A stretch of 64,000 nt of DNA from Tausonia pullulans (Eukaryota; Basidiomycota; Tremellomycetes; Cystofilobasidiales; Mrakiaceae): the NCBI GenBank assembly GCA_951802195.1, contig OX637627.1:1240001-1304000 (forward strand), read 5' to 3'. Shown piece by piece: positions 12,015-23,539 of the stretch (position 1 is the first letter of the stretch; the number at the start of each line of letters is the position of its first letter). The notes beneath the pieces were generated by a model. It was not told the DNA's origin. It saw nothing but the letters and a program-made list of their open reading frames with translations, and did not search any database. Position numbers and translations under genes: made by a program.

Positions 12015-12558
12015 GCGAGGGCTGAGATAGGAGATTGGACTGTACTGGTTTCTCTGTGATGATGACTTGATTTTCTGAGATTGGGCGCGTTGACCCCTGC
12101 GTTGTTCGGCGCGTCGCGTCGTTGATCGATGAACGTCGGAGGGCAGTCGCGTCGACCTGCGCCCTGTCCCCCTCGCGCGATCCTCGCCCACGTAAGCTTC
12201 TCTTCTTTCCTGGCCTAGATGACAAGTTGGAGCTCAATAAATCGGTCAAGAGAAGGCAGAGCAAAGCAACTCGAGGGAAGAGGGAGGAGTCGGTGCGTGC
12301 GCTTTGCCTCTCGAAGGCCGCGAAAGACAAGGGTCGGCCGGGACTTCGTTCGTTGTATTGCAACCTTGTCCTCATCACCACAACAAGCAAGAACTCTCTC
12401 CCACTTTCAAGCTCTAGTTTGGCTCCATCCTCGACTCGTTCATCTCCCTTTCAAGCATCGCCAAACCTTGTCCGGGGCGGTCCACGCTCTAACCCAAACA
12501 GTCCCTCCCTTCCTCCGTTCGACGCGTCTCTCCCGCTCCCTCGGTGCCTTCCTCAACC
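12015..12558. promoter_or_regulatory. Twinfilin 3' end and CDC7 promoter/5' leader
   Basis: About 540 bp. A long frame crosses it but is interrupted relative to the kinase and shows no known motif. The last 170 bp are rich in TCC and CCT on the + strand. Read as 3' UTR followed by promoter and leader of the kinase gene. Confidence 0.4.
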
Positions 12559-15109
12559 ATGCTCGATCTGTCTACCCACATCCCTTCGGCACACTCATCA
12601 AACCCGACGTACCTCGGACCCCGGTCTCACCTCACCACTCCACCACCTGAGTCGTCGTCCTCAACGTACGCGCCCACCTACGGCCGCCCTCTCCCGCCAG
12701 ACGATGGCATGGGCTCCGAGCTCGACCTCCACGACGGCCTCGATGACGGCCTCGATGACTTTGAGCTCCGGGAGATCCTCGGCGACGCCGGCGGAGGATA
12801 TGAGGAACAGGTGACGTCCCTCTCAGGCGTGGGAATCGACGAGACGGCCGTACACTGGACAAACACGCTCTTCGCAAAGGAGGAGCGGATCCCAAAGTAC
12901 CGAGGCGAGAGGCTCGCCGCGGGAGCCCGCCTGGTCGACATCGACGCTGAGATGAAGGAGATGTACGACGCCTGGTGCACGCGGAAGAGGGCGCGGCAGA
13001 TGGATCATGAGCGCGCTATGGGTTGTGTTGTGTCGCTGTGCCCAGAGGAGGAGATGGATGAGGAGGAGAGTGACGTGAGTGAACAGAGACGACGCGTCTT
13101 GCTTTCTCCCTAGTTTGCTTGTCACGCGACAACCCCAAGCTCAAACCTCCCTTCTTCGCCTTTCGCAGGAGGAATCTGTCGATGAGATGGAGGGGAGGAC
13201 AGAGGAGGAACGTCAGCTCCTTGAGAACGAGATGAGGGACCTCGAGGACGCTGTCGTTGGTCTCGAGCAGGACTACAGGCTCGTCGACCGACTAGGAGAG
13301 GGTGCGTCGTCGTATCATCTTCGTCTCATGCTTCTGCTAACACGAGAATCTTCAAGGTACCTTCTCCTCTGTCTACAAGGCCATTGACCTCCGCAATTCG
13401 GACTATGACAACCGGCATTGGCTCTCCGACGCACCCGACAAGATGGCCTCGTCGCATCGGAAGCGACGTAAGGTCTACGTCGCGCTCAAGCGGATCTACG
13501 TCACGTCGAGTCCCGTCCGGATTGAGAATGAGGTGTCGATCCTCGAGGACTTGAGGTAAGTCGCCATCGCCCTTCAGTCTATCTTCTTCTCCTGACATGT
13601 TATTATCTCTTCCGCAGAGGGTGCAGTAACATCTCGCAGGTCATCACTGCCTTTCGACACGAAGATCAGATCATCGTCGTCATGCCGTTCCACTGCAACG
13701 ATGACTTTCGCGTAAGCCTACTCTGTTTCTCTTTCGTCAACGTGTCTCTGACTGCCGACTCTGCCTCGCAAAGAACTACTACCGCACGCTCTCGTCCGAT
13801 CTCCTCCGGTGCTATTTCCGAGAACTCTTCCGAGCTCTTCGCGCCACTCACGTTCGAGGGATCATTCACCGCGATGTCAAACCCGCCAACTTTCTCTTTG
13901 ACGAAACCGACGGCTCGGGGATCCTCGTTGACTTCGGTCTGGCCCAGGTGAGCTGTCCATTCAGACTGTGGCCCGGCGCTCTCCATCAACTGAAGCCCTT
14001 CTGCCTCCTCAGCGCTATCACCCGCCAAACGGCAACCACCACCGCTGCCAGCACACGTGCGCGACGTTCGACTGGCCGCACGGCCGTCGAGAGGTTAACC
14101 CGATGACCAGTACGGTCGACCAGGCGATTTACGACGCCCGCAAGCGGTCAAAGTGGGCAGCGGACCGAGTCGGGTTCCCAACTGATGACAAGAGGTGAGC
14201 CCTTCCCTCGAGGCGCCCGCCGTGAAGCGTACATGCTGATCCCAGTTTGATCAGGCCGAGCGTCAAGGCCAATCGTGCAGGCACCAGGGGCTTCCGAGCG
14301 CCTGAGGTCCTTCTCAAGTGCCCAGATCAGACGGTCGGTGAGTCGCAGTTGTCTCCCTTTGCCTTTTACCCAACCATAGCAAGCTCACCTACTTTTTTCG
14401 CCTAGGCATTGACGTCTGGTCGGCCGGTATCATCCTTCTCTCCATCCTCTCCCGCAAGTTCCCCATCTTCAATTCGAACGACGACACGGAGGCCCTCATG
14501 GAGATCGCGACTATCTTCGGCAAGGCCAGAATGGAAAAGTGTGCGCGCGTCCACAGCCGAACGCTCCTCTCTAACGTCCCCGCGATCGACCACGCCGGCC
14601 ACTCGCTTGAAGCGATCATTCTCAAGACGAACCCGGACCTCTGGACGCCGCACGAGTCGGACCCGGACCCGGACAACCACAAGCCGACGATCGCGCTTGC
14701 CCTTGATTTTCTCAAGCAGACGCTCCAGCTCGACCCGTGCAAGCGGATCACGGCATCCCAGGCGCTGAGGCACCCTTTCCTTCAGAGGGAGGGCGTCGAC
14801 GAGGACGAGGACGGACCGTGCAGGCCGGAAGAGGCTGTCTGCGGGCGGTGGCATCAGATGAACGAAGACGGGTCGAGCCGTGAGTGTGACGTGAGTGGCT
14901 TTCTGAATGGCTTGGGAACTGACAGCTTGCTTTGTTCGAAACAGACATCGTCACAGTCGGCGGTGGCATGCACGAAGTGGCGTTTGGCGAGGGCATCGCC
15001 TTTGGCACGAACCGTTTGTGTTGCTCCCTTCTCTCCTTGTCCAACGCTCCTCTGACTCCCTTGCCCGTGCTCAATAGCCTGCCCAATCCATGCCATCCAC
15101 GGCTACTGA
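12559..15109 (+). CDS. CDC7: Cdc7-family kinase, DDK catalytic subunit
   Basis: Cdc7 with its Dbf4 partner phosphorylates the MCM helicase to fire replication origins. After an acidic N-terminus the kinase domain begins with YRLVDRLGEGTFSSVYKAID (about 13,270-13,390). It has VYVALKRIYVTSSPVRIENE with the ATP lysine and the helix C glutamate, HRDVKPANFLFD (about 13,866), ILVDFGLAQ (about 13,920), a long insert typical of Cdc7 between DFG and GTRGFRAPEVLLK (about 14,280), then GIDVWSAGIILLSILSRKFP. The last exons give GEGIAFGTN joined to PCPIHAIHGY before the TGA at 15107, matching the conserved Cdc7 C-terminus; this requires an intron from 15017 to the AG before CCTGCCC. The insert and C-terminus distinguish it from other CMGC-like kinases. 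Confidence 0.9.
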
Positions 15110-16067
15110 GAAGTCGCTTCTCTCTTTGTCTTTCCCCGGCTCATGTCTTTCTCCTTCAGCGCATTCTCTCCTAGCATGATTTCGTTCCCCCTCACGCCAC
15201 TTCCCTTGCCTATTTTCATCCGTTCCTTTGCACCTCCCAATCCCCATATCACACTTGCCTTGCACGCGAACGCTCACGCTCCGGAAGACGCGCCTCGAAC
15301 GACCCCCCAGCCGCGGAAAGGCCGAAGGCGAAGAAGGGCCTTCTCACACGTCCATGCTCAGTACCCATAACCAAGCATCTAAAGAAGAAAACTTCGCTGT
15401 GGAGTTGCAGGGTCGGAGAAAATGGCGAGCGGAGGGCGATCAGGTGCCGCAGACGAAGCGTATGAGCTTGTCCAAGCTCAGACAATATATGAGGCGTGCG
15501 ACAGTTCGCTTGATGTTGATAGAGACCCCCATCATATGAGAACCCTCGGGATGGGCTATTAGAAGCAGCGCTCGCTAGACTCGAGGACAGAGCCACTGGC
15601 TCGATTGTGCACAATCGGGATTGACCACCTCGGCCTGCCACAACCACTCCTCCTCACGCCCTCAAGAGCCTGCAGAGTGTAGGATAGCGACTGGTGACTG
15701 ACGCGAGAGTCCGGTCCTGGTCAAGTTGGACTGAGGGACTTCGCGGTCATTGCGCTGGTTCATGATCGCACTCGCAGAGTGCGGTAACGTCACCTTTGAG
15801 CCCCGCCTCGCAATCTTCGTCTACCGACACGCATAGCAAGAAAGACTTTTGCGACGGATCGATGGTCCCGAGCTGCTGGTCTCTGCATTTTGCAGCCGGA
15901 ACATCCAGAGAGTCGAATCACGGCGAGCCCCTCCGACCCTCCCTCGTATTCCCTCCAGTCCCGTTCCTTCTCTTCGAATGACACACAAAAACAGCCAGCC
16001 GGGAACCTAATAGAATCACTACACGCATCTCCTGCCTTCCTGTTTCCGTTCGCGCTCTCCCACTCTC
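15110..16067. other. Gap between convergent CDC7 and GRIM-19 genes
   Basis: About 960 bp. It holds the 3' ends of two convergent genes. No motif-bearing frame, no convincing tRNA or other RNA gene was found on either strand. Open frames present are short and unlike known proteins. Confidence 0.4.
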
Positions 16068-17248
16068 TAGACGATGACCGTTGGCGCGACGTAGCGCTTG
16101 GTGTGGTACGGGAGCTTGCCGACCTGAGGGGTGGGGAGAAACAGCATGTCAGTTCGAAGGGCCTACTCGACGCTCAAGGGAAAAGGCTGAAGAACGAAGA
16201 TAGGCGGCGCGCGTGACAGGGACGCGACGGGAATGGACGTGGCGCGCGCATGCACGTAGGCCTTTGACGCCAGAGACCCGTTTGAAACGGCCCCCTTCTT
16301 CCATTCGACTCGTCGAACTCTGCCGGACGACTCGAGAAGGAAGACGGGCTGCTTGTCGTGCTGGGCACACGATGAGCCCATTCCCGAGAGGCAGGAGAGA
16401 AGAGGCAGCTCCTCGGCTCGCGGGCCGGGTCGAGTCTCGCCTGTCGAGGCACCCTCCCCGGCCTGTCCTGCTCGCGAGCGCGCCTGTCTCCTCTTCCTTC
16501 TTTCCCTCCTCCAATGACCACCACAAAGCAGGGTGAGAGCATGACGGCCAGAATCTCACCTCCCATCCAGGAACGTTCTTCATGATCTCGGCCTCCCGCG
16601 CAAGGGCGGCCGCCTGCCTTCGGTAGGCGTCGCGGTCGCGCTCGGCGTAGAGGAAGGGGAGGAGGTTGACGCGGTGCTGGTTCTCCTCACGCTTGAGGGC
16701 CCTGTGGAACGCGATCCGGACGTCAGTGCGGGGTCGACGAGTGTAGGGGAAACGGCAGAAGGGTAGGGAGGGGGGCATGGAGAGGTAGGGAAAGAGAAAG
16801 CAACGACCAACCGGCCCTTCGCTCCGACCCCCGGGCGGTCGGCCAGTGAGAGAGAGCTCGTTCTGTCGTCGCCCTATGCCTCCCTTGCCCTCCCTCGCTC
16901 TCCGCTCCTCGCTCAATGACTTCGGACTCACTCTCGCTCATGGAGCATCCCCAGCTGCTGGTACCACCCAAAGCCCGTGATAAGGCCGAGCGCGGTGACG
17001 ACGGCGAGACCGGACGGGCCCTTGAACGGCAGGGAGCGCTTGTACTTGAAGGCTCCATAGCCCTCGGGCGGGGGCATGTCTCTGCGGAATGGCAAATCGA
17101 GGGGGGGAGTGAGTGAGTTGGCGGGCAGAGAGGGAGAGAAAGGGGATGGGATGGGTCGGGACGAACTGCCGGTAGGGGATGGGAGCGGAGGACACTTGAG
17201 AGGGAAGGGAAGCAAAGCAAGAAACGCATGGCGTCGGTGAGCAGCACT
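16068..17248 (-). CDS. NADH dehydrogenase (complex I) subunit GRIM-19/NDUFA13
   Basis: An accessory subunit of mitochondrial respiratory complex I with one membrane helix. Reading the - strand: PYRQ joins DMPPPEGYGAFKYKRSLPFK (about 17,080-17,020), then the helix SGLAVVTALGLITGFGWYQQ, LGMLHERE, ALKREENQHRVNLLPFLYAE, RDRDAYRRQAAALAREAEI, MKNVPGWE and the last exon VGKLPYHTKRYVAPTVIV with TAG at 16070-16068. This matches NDUFA13 (QDMPPPGGY... MKDVPGWKVG). No ATG precedes the PYRQDMPPP exon in frame: the base triplet is GTG at 17195-17193. An AG acceptor ending at 17195 would join an upstream A at 17248 to TG, forming a split ATG. The gene shares a 175-bp divergent promoter with the next gene. 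Its product identity is firm; the start is inferred. Confidence 0.85.
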
Positions 17249-17423
17249 CGGACAGCGGCGAGAGAGGAAGGGCGCGGACTTGTGTGACGAGGAAGAGCAG
17301 GGGTGGTGGACGTCGGAGGAAGGTGAGAGTGGGCCAGGATGAAGGTGATGCCTCGACCGGGAGAGGTCCGCTGCTCGTCTCAGGCCAGCTCGACCCTCAA
17401 CCATCATCGCCTCGACACCGCAC
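17249..17423. promoter_or_regulatory. Short divergent promoter, GRIM-19 / NMNAT-like
   Basis: Only about 175 bp separate the two start regions, so the genes must share regulatory DNA. No specific factor site is recognised. Confidence 0.4.
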
Positions 17424-18670
17424 ATGTCGATCGCCCCCGGCTCAGCAGCAAGCCTCCTCCCCGCCTCCCGCGTCCAGTCCGCGCTCGCCGCTGTTCTCCG
17501 CCCGGTGCAGCCTTCGCCGTTCGAGCTCCTCTGGGCGTCCCATCCGGCCTGGCCCGCGGCTGCGACCGGGCGGGCCGGTGAGGACGACGAGCCCGCGACG
17601 ATCGCGTGTCTCGACTCGTCGTTCAACCCTCCGACCGTGGGTGGCCGCGTCGATCAGGGGGAAGGAGGACGCAACATGGCTGACCAGCGCACCCCGGGAC
17701 AGAACAGACGGCGCACGAGGCCCTGATCTCCGCCCGCCTTCCACCTCCGCGACGATCCTCGTCCTCATCGAGCGATAGCATGAAGAGCAAGCCCTACGCC
17801 GGCCATCTCCTCCTTCTCTCCGTCCGCAACGTCGACAAGGTTCTTAAGCCTGGCGACGCATCCTTCGAGTGCGCGCCCTCGTCTTCTCAAACACACACTC
17901 GCGACGACGGGCCTCAACTGACGCGCGTCCGTCATACCCCCCCGGTCCGGATAGACAGCGCTTGCAGATGATCCACCTACTTGCCTCCCATCTCGTCAGC
18001 ACAAAGCGATGCCCCAACATCGCCATCGGCTTGCTCTCGGCGCCGGCGTTCGTCAACAAGGATCGGATCGTGAGGGAATGGTTGCGGAGTCGGAGCGAGG
18101 GGGCTACGACGCCACTGAGGAGGCTGGCGTGGTTGATCGGGACGGACACGCTCATTCGGTTCTTCGATCAGCGATGTGCGTCTTGGTCGCTCTCTCTCCC
18201 TCAGTTTACTCCTCGCTATCACCCGAATGGGCGAGCGATGGCTGACTGGACTGGATTCTTCTCCCTCTTCTCTTTCTCTCTCTCTCTCTTTCTCTCTCTC
18301 TATCTCTCTCTCCTCTCCAGACTACCCAACTGCTCCCCTCCCTCAAGCCCTCGACTCCTTCTTCCATCCTCTGCCACCCAACCCGCCCTCCCTCCTCATC
18401 CATTTCCCCCGTAGCGGTAGCGACGGTCTTTCTTCGTCTAACAAGGGCGACCTCGCCGAGGCGTTCTACGCGCAGGGCCTTTTGAGAGATGGGGATCCGA
18501 TGGAGTGGGATGGGGTCGATAGGGGCTGGGTGAGCTCGACGGTGGTGAGGGAGCGGCTGAAGGCTTTAGATATCGGCGATGGGGTGGAGGGTGGGGAGAA
18601 GATGGCACTGGGGGACTTGGTGAGGGAGGGGGTGGAGCGCTTCGCGAGGAGCGAGGGGCTTTATCGATGA
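17424..18670 (+). CDS. Nicotinamide-mononucleotide adenylyltransferase-like protein (Pof1-type)
   Basis: A nucleotidyltransferase fold protein. The N-terminal part has PFELLWASHP, then IACLDSSFNPPT joined across an intron to TAHEALISARLPP; SSFNPPTxAH is the ATP-binding (T/H)xGH-like motif of the NMNAT/Pof1 branch. Further on are GHLLLLSVRNVDKVLKPGDA, QRLQMIHLLASHLV, NIAIGLLSAPAFVNKD, RLAWLIGTDTLIRFFDQR and near the C-terminus GWVSSTVVRERL, matching the conserved (I/V)SST..R motif. Family members make NAD from NMN or act on related nucleotides; yeast Pof1 is reported as an NMNAT. Substrate is inferred. Introns include one holding a CT-rich microsatellite. The 3' end lies 52 bp from the convergent carrier gene. 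Confidence 0.75.
18262..18318 (+). repeat. CT-dinucleotide microsatellite in an intron
   Basis: A nearly pure (CT)n/(CTTT) stretch of more than 50 bp lies directly before the CAG acceptor at about 18,320 in the NMNAT-like gene. It makes an extreme polypyrimidine tract and is likely length-variable between strains. Confidence 0.85.
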
Positions 18671-18722
18671 TGACAGGCAGGCAAAGGTGCATTCTTTTAT
18701 CGACTGGGTAGACGGGGATCCT

Positions 18723-20270
18723 TCAAGGGAACCCCCTCAGCAAGTTTCCCCCCAATGTAATCCACCAACCCCTCGCCAGCACCTGCCACCCTTCCTCGCC
18801 CGCGATCCTCGTCACGCAATCCATCAGACCCCTGTACGGCTCGTCCTCCGAGACGAAGCCGACGACGTTCTCGCCTCCCTCGGCGAAGAAGGCGACGGAC
18901 TCCTCGGCTGCGGTGGTCTGGAGGTCCTCTTGGGGTTGGGAGGGGGAGTACGTAGGCGCGTGCGTGCGTTGGAGGGAGAGGCGGGTCGCGATGACTTCAA
19001 GGGGGGTGAGCAAGGGGGTCGAGAGGGCTTGGAACTGGGTGAGGCGGAGGAAAAAGAAGCTTAAGCGTGTGCGATGAGAGAAAATAAAAGGGAGTAAGCA
19101 GAACAGAGTGACGTACGAGGAAGAAGATGACATAGCGCCACGTTGCAAGGTGGAGCTCGTTCTGCGCTCCCTCGGGGAAGGTGTCCGTCTCGGGATTAGG
19201 AAGGATGATAACATCGGCTGAGAAAGAAGAAGAGAAGAGGGTGTGAGCCCGTGTGGCGGGAAGGAGCAGCGGGGGGTTGGGAACCCACCATCTCCCCAGC
19301 CAGGTAGCAGAAGTCCTCGGAAGAGGCGCATGACGAGCAGGGTCCAAACGACGTAAAGCGTCGTCGAGGCAAGGAGACCTGGCGTCATGTAGAGCACCCA
19401 GGGCTTGGAGCGCTCATAGGGTGTGAAGAGGAGTCGGAGAGAGGTCCGGATGCCCGAGAGGCGACGCGGGAGGATGTAGGGCGTTGTGATGGCCCGGTTG
19501 AGGAGGACGGTGAAGGGGAGCGTCACGAGCGTCACAAAGAGCGTCACGAGCGCCATGCTAATCCCGCTCGGGTTGGGCACCGTCGGGGCGCCCGACGGAA
19601 GGACAGTCGTGCCTGCGCCGAGGAAGATGATGACGACGGAGAAGGTGATCGTATGGAGGATGATGTACGGGATCAAGCCCTATGGGACGGACGCGCGCGG
19701 AGCAAACGAATAATATGTCAGACACGAGGGAGAGGCCATTTCCGTGTGTTCATCCCTTGGACCCACCTTGTAGAGACCGGCGGCCCCCTCGAGCTCCCGC
19801 ACTCGGACAAACATACGCCAGAGCGAGCTGACAGCTGGGCCGACGCTGGAGGTGAAGCGAGCGAGTGACAAACGTCAGCGCTCCCCTCTCTCGCTAGGCT
19901 GGGCCGCAGGCGCGGCGGACAGCCACCCCCCGGTCCCTCGGCGGCCGCCCCGCCTCCAGGAGAACGGACTCACTGCGTCTCATCCGTGTCGTCGAGGCTG
20001 AGGCCCTTGGGCGTGAACGTTGCCCGGAAGCGGACGAGACAGCCCCAGAGCGGGACAATGAAGATGGCCCGGAAAGTGACGACGATCTGGGTTGGGTGGA
20101 TAGTGTGTGGGTCGAGGGCGGATGAGTCGGCGATGTAGCATGAGCACGCGCCATACAGAGCGGGCGATGTGGACAGACATCGATGCCCCAAGAGCGCGGG
20201 AAAACAGAGTACGAACGAGGGAGATGATTGGGGCGATGAGGACGAGAAAGAGGATGTCGAAGAGGCCCAT
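18723..20270 (-). CDS. Mitochondrial-carrier-like membrane protein
   Basis: Start ATG at 20270 gives MGLFDILFLVLIAPIISLVR, followed by exons with IVVTFRAIFIVPLWGCLVRF and RVRELEGAAGLYKGLIPYII. The stretch GLYKGLIPYII is typical of SLC25 carriers after a matrix helix. Several hydrophobic segments follow: HTITFSVVIIFLGAG, MALVTLFVTLVTLPFTVLLN, VLYMTPGLLASTTLYVVWTL. The last exon has STPLLTPLEVIATRLSLQRT, resembling the Px(D/E)xxxxR signature, and a final GLMDCVTRIAGEEGWQVLAR. The usual threefold signature is poorly kept, so this is a divergent carrier, perhaps of the Ugo1-like or fungus-specific type. Transported substrate unknown. The gene is convergent with the NMNAT-like gene and divergent from the DUF2433 gene. 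Confidence 0.65.
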
Positions 20271-20664
20271 CGTGGATCGCGGTGGAGCCTGAGGTGGGCG
20301 AACGAGGGAAAGGAGGAGGAACGCGGTGGTACGAGCTGATGAGGCGAGCCTCTGGCTGGCTGACTGGACGAGAGAGAGGCGGTGATCTCGGCCAAAGGAT
20401 GAATCGATGGTAAGGGATGACGGTCAGACGTCTCACCGCTCCATCCGTCGCTCACTGGCTCCCTCGCCCCCTCCGCCTCCCCCGTCAGCGGGTCCCGCCA
20501 GCGCCCGGACCTCCCGCCGCCGTCTGCTTCGTTGTTCCACGCGCCGCGCCTCGCCGCGCTGGGCTGGGGGAACCACGCGTTGGTCTCTGCCCGTGCAACC
20601 GACAACCATCAAGGCCATCTCCACCCACGCCTCCCCCTCCCCCCCCTCTCCCACCCAAAAAGCC
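20271..20664. promoter_or_regulatory. Divergent promoter, carrier / DUF2433-RRM gene
   Basis: About 390 bp between divergent start codons. The right half is C/T-rich on the + strand. No recognisable binding site; no supported ORF. Confidence 0.4.
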
Positions 20665-23539
20665 ATGGCTCCCATCTCAGGCACGGCCTCCCCGCTCAAG
20701 CAGACCTACTCGTCCAAGGTCGTCACGCTCCCGCACGGCAAGGGCCGCATCCTCCTCCTCGCCGACATCCGCGGCGACATCCTCGCGTGCGTTCAGGCCA
20801 CGTCGGCTGCTCCCTCTCGCTCTCTTTCTCCCCAGAGGCTGACGCTGCTGCCCACACCCAAGTCTGAACCGCCTCGTCGTCGAGACCGGGGCCATCGCCT
20901 GCATTCACACGGGCGACTTTGGTGCGCGCGCTCGTTCTCCAGACCTTGGGTCTCTTGCTCACATCCCCGATCTCCCCCTCCCCCCCGTCCCTCAATCCGA
21001 CGTCTGCCAGGCTTCTTCGAACCCGACTCGCTCGAACGCATCGCTGATAAGACGCTCAAGCATCTCATCACCTACTCGCCGACGATTCCCCAACCGCTCC
21101 GGACGCGCCTGCTCGCGCCGACGCTCTCCCGGCCGAACCTCATCTCGCTCCTCAACCCGGGGGACAGGTCGTTTCCGCTCTCCCAGTTCCCCCAGCTCCT
21201 TCCCTCTAGCCAGCGCAAGATTCAGCTCAAGGTCCCGACGTTTGCAGTCTATGGCGCGTGCGAGGACGTCCGCATCATCGAGAAGTGCGTACGAGCCTGC
21301 GAATGGGCTGTCATCCAGATCGAGTTGTCCCCGCAGGGGCTTGCACCGGTCTGACCACGCTCTCTTCGACGCCTACTGCAGGTTCCGGACGGGCGAGTAT
21401 GACATCCCAAACCTGACCGTCCTCGACGAAGCCACGACGCGCGTCCTCGAGGTCGGTGGTGTCCGTCTCCGGCTCTTCGGTCTCGGCGGCGCCCTCGTCA
21501 TGGCCAAGATGTTTGACAATGGTGAGTTCGGCTTACTCTGTCTCTGTCAGACTGAGTCTACCTGCTGATTTGATGTCTCCCTTCTTTCAGGCGAGGGTAA
21601 TGGTGAGCTCGGTCCAAACCGATTGAATCGCGGACACGGGCCTCCTGTTGTCCTCGTTGCTGGCTGCTGATCCCGTCCGTCGCCTTGTTTGTCGTCAGCC
21701 ACCATCGCAGGAGGAGGAGGAACCCTCTGGACGACGACTCTTCAGATCGGAGAGCTTCTCGACACGGCTCAACGTGTGAGTCCGCGCTCGTCCTCTCTCG
21801 GACGATGGTATCGGAGTTGGCCCTCGCACACGCGCTCAGACCCTCCTTCTCTTCTCCTTTGCCTTTGTCCAGGTCTACGACCCCTCTGAGACCCGACTCC
21901 TTATCACGCACGCCTCCATCGGTCGCGAGCCTCTTCTCGCACTCCTCGCGCTTGCCCTCAAGGCGGACCTGACGTGCTCGGCGGGCCTTCACTTCCGATA
22001 CGGAGCGTCGTTCAACGACTTCGCTGTCCAGGATGAGGTCGGCGCGAGCTGGTGGGCTAAGGTCGCGCGTGGGAGGGGAAGGTTCATGGATGTCTGGGAG
22101 ATGGTCAAGGGGCAGGTGGAGAGTGTCATCGAGTGAGTCATGATCTGCGCTCTTCGGCGTGTCGAAGGAAGGCACAAACACTAACCCATCCCTTCGCCCA
22201 GCTCCGAGCAAAAGGCCTTCCTCGACAAGGCGCTCGCCATGATCAACCGTTCGCAGACTCCCCCGCCGAACGCTCCCCCCGGAACGCTCTACGCGGATGA
22301 GCCTGCATGGAAGAACACTTGGCACTGGAACCTCTCGGACTCGTCGTTCGGCCACCTCATCCTCGACATTCGCGAGGGCCGCGTCTCGGCGGAGCTCAAG
22401 AGCCAGGGTTAGCTCGAGGAGAGAGAGAGAGAAGGATAGCAGCTGTCGGAGTGGGGAACTGACGCGAGACTGCACTGCAGGCTTCAACTTTGCCCACCGG
22501 ACGGCCCCACAGCAGCAGCAGCAGCAGCAGCAGAGCGCCGCTGCTTCCTCTTCCAACGCCAGCGCTACGGCCAACAACAACAACGCCCGTGGTCCCGCCG
22601 CCTCCGTTTCGTCAAACAATAACAAGGCGATCCAGAACGGCCCGGCCGCTGTCCCCAACACCTCTGCTCCATCCGCTACCAACGGCGGCGCTCCTACTGC
22701 TCCTGTTGCCGCTGCCGCTGCTTCTTCCAGTAACAATAGCAACACGAAGGCTGCTGCTGCCGCTGCTGCCTCCTCTCCGGCTGAGGGTGCTGCTCCTTCC
22801 CTCCCGCCATCGGCCCCAAGTCTTAGCAACCGCCCGGCCGCCGCCCTCTCTTCCAACACCACATCTCCTTCCAAGGATACCCCCACCAACGGTGCCTCTT
22901 CCTCCTCCACCACTACCCTTCCCTCCTCCGCCATACCTCCGACCACCACGACTCCACCGGGACCCGGCCGGAACCCGCACACGCTCTTCATCACCCAGCT
23001 CCAGCCGCCCATCACCGAGCCCGAGCTCCGAAGCTTCTTCGGCCCTGCTGGGGAGAAGATCAAGCTCATCAAGTTTGTCTATGAGGGGCCCGGGGGGACG
23101 GGCGCCCAGAAGAGGTTCTGTTACGTTGAGGTGGGTGTTGTCTTGCTGTTCCTTTCCCCTTCATGGAGGAAGACGGGGGAACTGACGTAAAAAGAGGAAT
23201 GGGTGGTCTCTTGTTTCTTCTCAGTTTTCCAACCGACCAGACATGGATCTCGCGCTCGCGAACCAAGGTCCGTCGCTCAAGGGTGGCCCGCCGCCGAAGG
23301 TCGTCGTGTCCGAGCCGCCGATCGCTCGCGGACAGGGAGGGGGAGGAGGAAGCGGGGACTTTACGGCTGGCGGCGTTGGAGGGGGTTCGGTGAGGGGACG
23401 CGGAGGAATGAAAGGGTCAGGCAGCGGAGGGAGGGGTGGATTCAGGGGCGGTAGGGGAGGAGGAAGCGGAGGAGGAAGCGGAGGAGGGAGCGGAGGAGGG
23501 GGACAGCAGGGCGGAGCGCTGCCAGCGCCTGCTGCTTGA
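20665..23539 (+). CDS. DUF2433 (metallophosphatase-like) and RRM fusion with RGG tail
   Basis: The N-terminal half matches the fungal DUF2433 family: KGRILLLADIRGDI, LNRLVVETGAIACIHTGDFG, FFEPDSLERIADKTLKHLI, VPTFAVYGACEDVRIIEKF, LFGLGGALVMAKMFDNGEGN, LLITHASIGREPLLALLALA and HFRYGASFNDFAVQDE. Asp/His/Gly positions resemble a calcineurin-like phosphoesterase. A poly-Gln run (about 22,510-22,535) and an Ala/Ser/Asn-rich linker lead to an RNA recognition motif: HTLFITQLQPPITEPELRSF, IKLIKFVYEG, KRFCYVEFSNRPDMDLALA. The tail is Gly/Arg-rich (about 23,330-23,510), as in RNA-binding proteins. The start has the ATG in a good context. A role in RNA metabolism is inferred; no enzyme activity has been shown by the sequence alone. 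Confidence 0.8.

Noticed and set aside
15890-15930. tRNA-like T-arm (GTCGAATC) in the CDC7/GRIM-19 gap
   Set aside because: No matching D-arm, anticodon stem or acceptor stem on either strand.
16149-16931. 260-codon frame on the - strand spanning GRIM-19
   Set aside because: It reads one true GRIM-19 exon but runs through introns on both sides; the spliced gene explains it better.
21558-23072. 504-codon open frame on the - strand
   Set aside because: It lies fully antisense to the DUF2433-RRM gene and consists of Ala/Glu/Leu runs mirrored from Ser/Ala/Gln codons of the real gene; no motif.
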